In this document: piece after piece, positions 54,761-64,000 of the stretch
How the letters are laid out: every line of letters starts with the position of its first letter
Numbering within the stretch: position 1 is the stretch's first letter
Assembly (NCBI GenBank): GCA_002205965.3
Contig: NADL03000740.1
Span: 1,674,001 to 1,738,000, forward strand
Direction of reading: 5' to 3'
Source: Kappaphycus alvarezii
Taxonomy: Eukaryota > Rhodophyta > Florideophyceae > Gigartinales > Solieriaceae
DNA length: 64,000 nucleotides
Made by a program: the position numbers and the translations under genes
The notes under the pieces: model-generated
What the model was told of the DNA's origin: nothing
The model's database searches: none
The model's input: the letters and a program-made list of their open reading frames with translations, nothing else

Positions 54761-57700
54761 GTACAATGGTAAATTTGTTTGGGCTCAGAGACCGCGCTGA
54801 AGAATTTTGAAATTCAATCTTTCTGAACCGAGAAAACACATGTAACAGGAAAGCGGTAATGGTGTCGTATCGATGACTTCCGAAGGGCCCTTGACGCAAT
54901 TTCTAATTTTGAAGGATCAGGGTGCTTACCGATTTTCGCTGCGCTATACAGTCCGGTTGAACCGTCCTGATCGAATGACGCCTTTGTCTCGATATTCAAA
55001 GAAAAATAAGGCATCTGTGTGAGACTCTAATTTGAACCGTAGCAACGACACGGCCTTGTGCTGTTCGTCAACGGGCGGTTGAGCCAAGCGCGGGGTCCGA
55101 TATCGGCATCGGGACCGTAGTTTGCTGACATTGGAAACGAGCGGCAATGGTCCTGTGTTGTGGACAGGTAATGTAATGGATTAGTCGCTCCATGTGACCA
55201 GGGAAATGCGCTTTCAATTGGCCATCATACAGTACTAGGGGCGGTATTTGGTCCCGGTATGCTCACCCTGTGCTCACATCATACGTGTTGATTGCGCCCC
55301 TCGATCCTTTCAAAAGACAAGTGTTTCACGCGCAGCGAGAGCAATCCTGGATCCTCAGGCGATACGGCTTTTGGAAACGGTTTTCTAGATTATGAAACTT
55401 ATCTATATTCTGCTTGAAATCATTCAACGGAAGGGTCGCTTTTTTCGGAGTCACTGAGCACTTGACATTCAGAGAGCAGTAGTACTGCGTATTCTACGCT
55501 ACTAGAAAACTGTTCAGTACAGTAGAGTACATACCCCCGTACTCTTCCTTGTACTGTACAGTACTGAACTGTGTAGCCAAGGTAAGATAAGGCAACCGCT
55601 GAACTCAAATCAAATTTCAAAATATTGCGTCTCTTTCCTGTATTTCAAATTAGATTTATGCAATTTCTGTAGAAACAATGTTCATTCGTATTTCTCGATT
55701 TGGCATACCACTGTCAAAACTGACACCGTCTAACCCGTAATTTTTGGGAAGAGGACGTTTTTTCAAAGTCTGGCAGCTCTGCTATTCGGATTACTACTAC
55801 TATTATTAACGCGTACTGTACAGTACCATGCAATAAATTACCTCTCAATACTGTATGACGCCCAGTATTGAAGTGCTTTTCGGATTCTTGATTTTTCTAT
55901 TAAAAATAAAACAGATCCGTTAGCCGCACGACCGCAGTCTCACAACAGTCAAGGCGGAACCGCTGCAGTTAAATTTTTTTTTGTTGTACGCATCCCTCTT
56001 TCCTGAATATTTGCGGCCGAGAAAGAACCCATCAGTGCAAGTGAGGGAAGGGAATAGGTTGGGCCACCCTCGGAGCATGTTGTAAAAATTAACTATCCAA
56101 AATCGGAGTTGCAAGTAGGGCCTCAAGGTCGAGCATCGAAAAGTTAACAAAAGCTTGAAATGCTGAGTCAAATTAGGGGCCGGACCATTCGACATGGTAA
56201 AGCAACAGCCATTGCTAGCTACTGTACATGCGACGTGTCTAAGCATGCAACAGATCTTCATATGGAGGCCATCTGGGCGGATATCAGCCAACGCATGCAT
56301 GCTAGTGCATAGATCGTAACGCTGATTGCAAAATTTCTTTTGCAGTAGGAACAACATTTCTTTTGCAGTAGCAACCCCCTATCATAAAATAAAACTGCGG
56401 GAAATTTTCATTTTGTCTGATGCCAACCTACGGTTTTGTGATCCAGGATTTCGGCGGTACAGTACAGTACTTTTTCGCAATCGGCCTCATCAAATGCAGT
56501 AACTCGTGACCCAAACGCATCGTGTCAAGTGTCTACTGTACAGGTCGTCTATCAACATCCCGAGTCCGCCCACAAATCCCGGCTCAGGGCTGCACTTGCA
56601 GCTGCAAAACCGAAAACATTTTTCAAGGTTTGAGTGAATTCAGCAATAATTAAACCCGAAGAAAGGAGTCCAGAAAATTTTACAACAGTGTACAACCATC
56701 GAGCTTGAATGCCTTGTTTTTCGGGTTTTACTCCAAAAATGACATTACAAATACATCTTTTGAAACAAGCTCCACACAGTCCAATACCATACAAACACAT
56801 ACTTCATCACCGTCCCGAAAACTTGGCGATCGATTAATTAAGTCGTGGCTTGTACTGTATGTTCTTTACGGTACTGTCGAGTTGTTGACAATATCTTGTG
56901 GCAACCTGCCACAACCATACTCAGCGAATCAGAAAGAGGACAGTGTAGCGCCGTGCCCGAGGGGCGTCAATCTCGATTTCCAAAAACACTTGTTGCAAAC
57001 TTCATACTAGCCATGTATATGTAACAAAAATAAGTGCTCTGCAATGCGTGGAAGAATACCACGTGTACCGACCTTCGTGCAATGCCTCGAATTAAATAAC
57101 ACGAGTATCTGCCAGACCCGCCATGTTTCAAGAATTTAGACTGGAGCATCACTGAACATTTTCAGAAAAGTAAAACGTTAGATTTCAATCGTTTCGAGCA
57201 CCACTGCACGTGAGTTAATCTTTGGCAAATTTGTTCTTTCACGAAAAGAATGGACACCTTTGCAATGTGAATTCGATTGAATTACAACATTGTCCACGAT
57301 CTATGACCAACGGAACAACACGTCTGCATTTCTCTCGAGAGACAACTCTGGGATGTGCTGAAGTCACCATAAACGAGCTGGAAACACTACACCCACGCGT
57401 ATATAACTTAGTGTCATTGTCCCAGGGGGCTCATTTACTAGGTTTAAAATAAACTTTCGAGTCACTGTCGAGTTCCAGGTATTTTGATTGCGGACAACTG
57501 TGCAATTGAAGAGCCGCTCGACCACTTAACTAAATCTCGGCTTGGATCCATGCGGACCGTTCCTAGAAAAACCCTTCGTTTGAACGGTGCCAATCATGAA
57601 CGTTTTTTTTTCGCTACAAGCCACAAAAAATAAAAACGAGACAGTTGACAACTTGAGCAACCTAGCTGCAACATGTGAAAGCTGTGACCCTAGGTTTCGC

Positions 57701-58150
57701 TTGTGTAAGGACTCAACTGTCTCCTTTCCTTGCTCTTCTGTTGTTCTGGAAAGGTTACATCGTTTATGCATGAAATGTATGATTGGCTATCATTCTCCTG
57801 TTCCGTAAACTTGCGTACTACTACTTTCAATTGCAGTGTCAACATTGTTGCGATTGCTGTACAGGGCAGGGATTCTAGATTTTTTAGTCCAGACTCCCGA
57901 CCGGTGCACGCCGGCGTGCAGAACAAAGTTGTACAGTAGGTTGCACCCGGATGCGTTTCAAGAATCAGAGGTATAACTGCCGAGGACGGAGGCGAAGGCG
58001 GAGCTATAGTGAACGAGTCCACCAAGATGTGGTGCACATCCAATACATACTTTCTCACTAAGAGCCGACGAGAGCTATGCACTACGGCAATCTTCTGACT
58101 TCACCAATAGGTGGGTGTTTGTCGCTACATTATGCCCAACGAGGATTACG
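54761..58150. other. Long stretch without recognised genes
   Basis: Frames reach 145 codons (55920-56357 minus, cysteine-rich with a KKFNCSGSALTVVRLRSCG end) and 130 codons (57690-58082 minus), but none shows a known motif and codon use is not persuasive. TACTGTAC-type motifs recur at 55513-55574, about 55817, 56458-56470 and 56534. Confidence 0.4.
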
Positions 58151-58156
58151 TTTTAC

Positions 58157-58480
58157 TCAGCATGGTAGATGCCCTCGCCGTGCATGGCATGCGAGCCAGT
58201 AGCACGGCAGCGATACAGACTCAATAGAGAAGCTAAGCCGTTGATGAATTAGCGCCTTAGCTGTTGAGTACCGCTGGGTGGAGCGAAATGCGATGTGCTT
58301 AGCATGCACGTCGATAACACGTCGCAAACACTCGGACATCGCGCCAAAGGTATCAAAAGCAAGCGGAACAAAGTGGCAGGGGACTTGAGGTGACACATCG
58401 ACGTTAGCAGAGACCCCAAGCGAATCGCGAGTCCCTTGCTGGAATGTCAACATCTCGGCAGCTCGAGCGAGCTCAGCGGC
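58157..58480 (-). mobile_element. LINE C-terminal fragment
   Basis: The minus-strand frame reads CHFVPLAFDTFGAMSECLRR and later HQRLSFSIESVSLPC. These match the FVPLAxETFGG and FQRLSxALQ phrases that end the polyprotein of the LINE family seen at 2-11 kb. Only about 100 residues remain, with no reverse transcriptase nearby. Confidence 0.6.
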
Positions 58481-58572
58481 ACATGTAACCTAGAGCACAG
58501 CTTCTCGTACAATGCCGTAAAGCTCGTCTTTGTAAACATGCAACACCGTTTGGTGCATTACAGCATTGCATG

Positions 58573-58670
58573 TGTACGTACAGTACACTACAGTATAAAC
58601 ATACAGTACATTATAGACCTTAACACGTCTACTGTATTTATATGTAAATTATAAATACTGTACAGTATTC
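58573..58670. repeat. TACTGTAC-type cluster
   Basis: GTACGTACAGTACACTACAG, ATACAGTAC and ATACTGTACAGTATTC lie within 100 bases, directly upstream of the LINE fragment on the minus strand. A further copy, GTACAGTACAGTACTGTGC, is at 58866. Confidence 0.85.
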
Positions 58671-58961
58671 TTAGTTCTTATCGCTGTATGAAATTACCTT
58701 GCTAAGTCGGAAAATAAAATAATAAGTATCTACGCTCCGGTACAAATTTACTGGGTACCAACCCCATATCTACACAGTAAATTAACCCCCCATTTCAAAA
58801 GTATGAACAGAATGACCCAACTTACAGTAGCAATTGTATGCAAGACTAAAATAGACGCGGGACAAGTACAGTACAGTACTGTGCGTAGTTGCCTGCAGTA
58901 TTTTTTAAAACTTGGAGTAAATTCCGCACAAGCATATAGTGCCTGCTAGTAATAGTGCACC

Positions 58962-59000
58962 TTGGTCTGGTGAATATAGCGTGGTCTGGTGAATATAGCG
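58962..59000. repeat. Two tandem copies of a 20-base unit
   Basis: GTCTGGTGAATATAGC occurs at 58965 and 58985 with the same flanks. A short duplication, probably replication slippage. Confidence 0.8.
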
Positions 59001-59800
59001 TAGTGGCACGAACTGTATTGCTGTTAACGCAGGATTCGCTGTAATGTAAAAAGCATGACAGTGCATACTGTACAAACGGTCATGACCAATCACGGGCCAC
59101 GACAGATCTGACTTGGCAATTGCAATGACTCGGGCCCTAGATTGTCAGGATACTGTATCTACTGCTTTATAGCTATCCGAACTGCTAAAAACGCAGTCCT
59201 CACTACCCGATCGGGGCGGTAGGAGGACAGGGCACTTTTGATTACAACCAACCACATCTCCCACACATTAAAATAACCAAAAAAATTTCATTTTGATTAC
59301 TACTGGTGAATCTCGCTAATCAACTGTTTTAGAAACTCACTATATTGAATGCCACAAATAAGGGACTGAAAGCCATCTTGAGGTCCTTTGTACCCATTCA
59401 CCGTGCCTATGTTCTTTCTCACCCTCGCTGGCACCGTGTCTATGACGGTTATGGGCCTAAGGAAGGACTTCAAGAAAGGTCCAGGCATGATGAACTTTCC
59501 GGTATTTGAGGCGGGTCAAGGCCTCCTGTCGTGGGGTAAGAAGGTTTCAGGAGGGTTGAATTAGTAATAATCGCAGCCGAAAAGAGAGAAGACAGTTCCT
59601 ACAAGGCATTATTCTATACAAGAGAAGACGATTAAAAGCAACGTGACAAAGAAAAAGCTGTCCAATGGTCTTGGACCTGTTGCTCAAATCTCCCATCTCT
59701 CCTACCCGCCTCATATCCTTCAATGATGCAAATTTTTGCAAGCAAAAGAATAACGAGATCTGAACCCTTGGACTCGTGGCCGAATACGTGGTGAAATAAA
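59001..59800. other. Region without recognised genes
   Basis: Only frames of about 60 codons on the minus strand. No motifs are recognised. The left LTR of the copia element that follows may lie here but could not be paired. Confidence 0.4.
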
Positions 59801-60149
59801 GATCTACTAGTCAATTTCAAATTGGAGAAGTACTAGAAATTACTCTGTTTAATAATGCCTCACTTAATGAAGCGTCTCTAACCGATTTCAAGCTCTATCT
59901 TATTGGAATGGCAGAGGAACGAGATAAGGGAACGATTTTCTCTGAGAAAACGTTCAAATTGACACCAAAAGATGCAAAAAAGGTATATTTGAGTATCAGT
60001 GCCCAGAGAACAATTGTACTCATATGAGTACATATTTCTAACGGCACAACTTTATGTAAAAATATTACAGAATGACACCATTAGATTTTTTGCTTTATAT
60101 ATATTAGCACCCGCAAGTAGTCAGCCGGGGAAAACTTCGGAGTTAATAC

Positions 60150-62130
60150 TCGAAATTTTCAGCTGATCCCACAACAATTTTGTCAACATATCAAATTTAA
60201 ACCAAAAATGACGAATCCAAATGACCCCAGCCCGGAAACCTTGTCAACACTCGAGTAACCCTTGTCAAGTCAGCGGCTGAGTGTAGGTGACTATTCAGTT
60301 CTCTATGGAAAGAAAGCGGGTCAACGGAACTGTAATCAGCATCGAAATTGAGACATCTACTGGAAGACGTCAGACTTCGGTCACCGCAGACTGGTCTATG
60401 CGAGATCGGAAAAAGCATGTCAGCTGGAAACTTTTCAACATCAGGCCATGAGATGAATCTGAAAATGGCCCAGCCACGCCCAGTGAAATTGAAACATCTG
60501 CTGCCGGGGTCGAGCTAGCAAAAATGTCAACCTTCAGAAAAAGAACCCCGAGAAGAAGCCAGTGGATGGCCGGAGTAGGGGGGGTATGAAAAGAAGTGCG
60601 TTGAAAATTTTGGGCCAATCTGGAGGTTTTATTACCGTTGAATGAATCAGCGGCACATCGGGGCTGGAATGTAATTCGTCCAGCAGGTGACACGTACATG
60701 CAAGGTCATATCGAGTATGAGAAGAATCCAGACTATGTTTTCCTTTGTATAGTCCCCTCGAACACATTTCTACAATTACTGAACTTACAAACCGGGAACT
60801 CGCTCATCGTGGGCACATGCAACAACTGGCGAAATTCTAAAGTTTTTGAAATTCCCATATTGCCACGCAGACTCGACTTGACAAGCAGGAGGTCAATTTG
60901 GAGTACACAGTTTACATCCTAATACATTACATTGGCGATGTTTGGAAAAATAATTTCGGGGAACCTTTTTCGAAGCACTGGTCTCATGTATTACGTTCAG
61001 CCGCTACACGGAAACTGAAAGCACTGACAGAAGATGGTCTTTGGTCAGTGGATTCGTGGAGGCCATAAAAGTGCATAGGAGGTTAAGTGTGTCTCTATCG
61101 GAGAGAATTTGCGTGGATGAAAGCATGTTGCGCTGGTACGGAATTGGGGGGAATTGGACATCAGAGGGACTTCCGCACTACGTCGCTATAGACCTTCAGC
61201 CTGAAAACAGATGTGAAATCAAGACTGCTTGCTGCGGGGCCAGTGGCATTGTATTGAAATTATAGATTGTTTTGTCAGCATTTGACAGCACTAATCGGCG
61301 CTGCGAGTCAAAATTCCCTCATAGTACCTCTATTTTTCTTCGCCTTACAGAGCCTTGATTTCATTCAAATTGACTTATTTTTGCAGACTCCTTTGCTTCT
61401 GCGGCTACGGCAAATGAACTTTTCGAATTTGGACTGAGGTGTACAGGTGTCGTCACCAATGCGACAAGGCAGTTCCCTAAGTCATTTTGTCAGGGCTGGA
61501 AATTTCTAGCCGCGGAGATCATACCTCTATGGCAAGTCCGAGGACGGAAAGCCATCCTTCTTTGATGGCTGTTGTGTGGATGGATAAAGAAGGAAGATAT
61601 TTCATCATTACTTCCGGTACAAAACTTCCTTCAGAGCCTATCAGAAGATCTCGTTGGAGATCTGCTAGCAATGACATGGTGCTTGCGGAAATGTAAATTC
61701 CAGTCTCAGCGGTTGTCAGCACATACTATGAAACTCGCTCCCAGATTGACAGGCATAACAGAGGCATAACAGATGCAGACAGGATGACCTTGGAATGGAG
61801 AAGAAGTTCGGAGTCAATGATTGGTCGTTAAGGGCTAATGCATCTTTGCTTGTAATTTTCGTCTTTGACTCATGGCTGCTATACAAGGGTTTGATGGGTG
61901 CGAGAAATTGCATGTCATAAAAAATATTTTTATGCAAAACTTGCAGGGCAACTCATTGACAATTCATTTGATGCTATCGGCCTCCGCAGATCTGACATTG
62001 ACTTTCCAGCGTATTATATTCCCTCGTTGGCCTTAAAGTAGAGTACTTACCAAGTCTGATCGGATGCCTATACATAACGACCCCAATCATATCCTGGACG
62101 GGTTGTCCCAATCGGCTGGGGCATAAAGTC
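60150..62130 (+). mobile_element. piggyBac-type DNA transposon remnant inside the copia element
   Basis: The transposase core is recognisable. SERICVDESMLRWYG at about 61100-61140 carries the first catalytic Asp, and LPHYVAIDLQPENRCEI, ACCGASGIVLKL follow. ADSFASAATANELFEFGLRC at 61386-61445 carries the second, and VWMDKEGRYFII at about 61573 the third. YYETRSQIDRHN near 61720 and a LEW/W(S) segment follow, as in PGBD-like proteins. At least three frame changes break it. Its limits are set by where the copia protein sequence stops and resumes. TTAA ends and terminal repeats were not identified, and an intron ending TTTTGCAG at 61385 is possible. Confidence 0.7.
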
Positions 62131-63899
62131 TATAGTAGCGCTTTCCTTAGCGATGGGCGTCGAATTCGAGTTGGAGGCTTTAGATTTTGAGCCATTCTTC
62201 CGCGGTTGTGTTGAGCAATGAGTCAATGCCAAACTTACATTTGATATATGGAGACGACCTCTTGAAGACTTGAGAGGGAATAAAATCTTAGTTCTGTTCT
62301 CCGTCACGAAGGGCGATGGTTCTCTTCTACTTTTAAATTGTATCTTGAGCAAATCAGATGTGCCCAATTCTCAGACAATTTGTGTTCTAGTAATATCACC
62401 GGATATTTTTTAAGTATTGGATAGCAAAATAATGCTCCGAATCTACGTTACTGAAGGTAGAGAAACTAGAACTACCTCAATATTTTCATGAGTCAAATCT
62501 CCAAATCCAAAGCTGTTTTGCGACACAGGGAGCTTTGCTTGGAACTCAAGGAGATTGGGATGACGGTATTAACATAAAATCGCGCTTAATGGGAAAATAT
62601 GCACAAGAATTCGCTTCGAAACTTCACCTGCATTCACACTCACCTCTGACCGACATGAAGGATCTCTTCAAACAGGGCGGAGTTTTTTCACCAGCCTTGG
62701 AGCAATCTCTCGAAGCTGTCGTGCAAAATTTCCCTAGCTGTAAGAAGAATGAAAGTCCACTCAATGCTCGCAATTCATCCTTGAATAAGATACTCATAAC
62801 CTTTAACGAGGAAGTGCAAATCATTTTCATGTACGTGGTCGAATTAACGAAATACTCAGTGTTCCATATGAAAGATTTGGCTTCAAGATTTTTGCAACGC
62901 TGTTTTTGTGCCGGTCAGACATACTAAAGAATCTTCAAGACTCCTTGAAACGCACTGGATCGCAGTGAATGGAGCTCCTGCTCCAATTTCGCTTGATCAG
63001 GAATTTGATGAAGATGATTTTGTCAAAATATTGCACAAACATGGTATAATAATGGTTCCGTCGATAGTGGAAACAATGCTTTGCGTCAGATGTCGCCGCG
63101 TATTCTCAAGGATGAAATGCACGCGATAGAAACGAAAGATAATTCGTTCACAGATCAGAAGATTGCTTCACGGGCCGTCCTCGCTACAAAACTTCTCCAC
63201 GGAAACAATCGAGGCAGTTCCTTTGAGCTTTCTAGGGGCTAAAAACCATCAGTACTAGTTAACTCAGAATTATTACTGCAAATTATGGGCAAATTGAACG
63301 TCGCTCTCTCTCAAAGATGCTGGAATCTCGATCACCAAGTATTATACCGTCACATCTTCTCACGAAAAGATAAGCATTATATTTCTTTAAGAAACCCACA
63401 CGAAACGGTGTTTGTAATTCTGGATATATCCAAAACGCAAAAGAACATTTCGTAGAGCTCACTCGGAGCAAAATCAGAAACGGGAAACGGCTTAAAGTCG
63501 CATAAGAGTACATGAGGCTGTATCCATCTTCATCACTTTTGAAAGAGTTGGATTGTATCGAACGTGCAGAAGAAGGACAAGATTATCAGATCCCGCTGGG
63601 TGAAGAAGGTTAATCTGATGTTTTTGCACAAAATATGTCTGCTTTCGCGCCAAGAACAACACCAGAGAGAAAAGAGTCTCATAAAGAAGCTATCAACGAA
63701 GAAAACAGTCCTTCAATGATCTGCCTTCGTATCGATGATGTCGAGAATACCCGTTTAATCTCTAAGAAACCTATATCTTTCCTTGTGGCCAAGCCAGTAA
63801 TGTTCGAGATGGGGACTACGCAATTGACATAAATAAGAGTACTCCAACTAGTAGAACGGACAAGGATGTTGGGGATACACTCATTGCGAAAGTGTGACG

Positions 63900-63938
63900 A
63901 ATATGCCCAGTAGTATCAATATGCCCAGTAGTATCCCG
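63900..63938. repeat. Two tandem copies of an 18-base unit
   Basis: ATATGCCCAGTAGTATC occurs twice, about 20 bases apart, near the window end. A short slippage-type duplication. Confidence 0.8.
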
Positions 63939-64000
63939 CTAATAGCTCTCAAACGGCATGAGCACCGTAGAGAGGCCCCAGTGCAACATAAGCACTGTAA

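Larger units (their letters stand above)
59815..64000 (+). mobile_element. Ty1/copia-type LTR retrotransposon, decayed, interrupted by piggyBac, cut by the window end
   Basis: Gag sequence at about 59.82-60.03 kb (IGEVLEITLFNNASLNEASL) matches the Gag of the copia element at 13.7-18.1 kb. Protease-region sequence resumes at about 62.15-62.35 kb (VEFELEALDFEPFF, also matching that element). Integrase follows at 62.5-63.3 kb (ITFNEEVQIIF, HWIAVNGAPAPISLDQEF, SFELSRG). The DNA after 63.3 kb fits the integrase-to-RT linker. Elements at 13.7 and 59.8 kb are therefore the same family. The copy is old, with many breaks; RT and the right LTR lie outside the window. Confidence 0.7.

Overview
The window looks like nuclear DNA of a photosynthetic eukaryote, most likely an alga. 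The best evidence is a spliced gene for a plastid terminal oxidase (48420-49955) with all six di-iron ligands and four exons joined by GT-AG introns of roughly 80-115 bases. Few genes, short introns and many retroelements would fit a red alga such as a florideophyte, but that identification is inference, not proof. I saw no bacterial operons, CRISPR array, rRNA or convincing tRNA.

Only two host genes can be supported: the oxidase on the + strand, and facing it a C2H2 zinc-finger protein with a long Gln/His/Pro-rich N-terminus on the - strand (about 50871-53634). The zinc-finger gene changes frame several times and is either decaying or carries sequence errors. Almost everything else is mobile-element debris. 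From left to right: a gag fragment of an LTR element with a TATA box and a 26-bp tandem array (1-1.2 kb); pieces of LINE-like retrotransposons in both orientations (2.1-11.5 kb); a group of hairpins (11.6-11.9 kb); a DD34E Tc1/mariner element (12.0-13.3 kb); a decayed Ty1/copia element (13.7-18.1 kb); a second DD34E mariner on the - strand (18.9-20.1 kb); an AT-rich graveyard with two more copia remnants (23.9-27.9 and 31.4-33.2 kb); an 11.4-kb Ty3/gypsy element with both LTRs (34351-45750); unassigned DNA; the two host genes (48.4-53.6 kb); a long non-coding stretch rich in TACTGTACAGTA palindromes (53.7-59.5 kb); and a copia element interrupted by a piggyBac-type transposon (59.8 kb to the window end).

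The most striking signal is in the gypsy element. Its internal DNA, coding and non-coding alike, is packed with short perfect inverted repeats. I counted 18 with arms of 8-10 bases and loops of 0-5, where about one would be expected by chance in that length, and many more with 6-7 base arms. Two far-apart copies share the same 15-base palindromic core but have different, still complementary, flanks. Two of three LTR palindromes are present in one LTR only. Nothing of similar density was seen in the flanking DNA. The element also carries protein-like antisense reading frames between integrase and the 3' LTR.

All coordinates and motifs were read by eye from the sequence and simple translation; no database search was possible.
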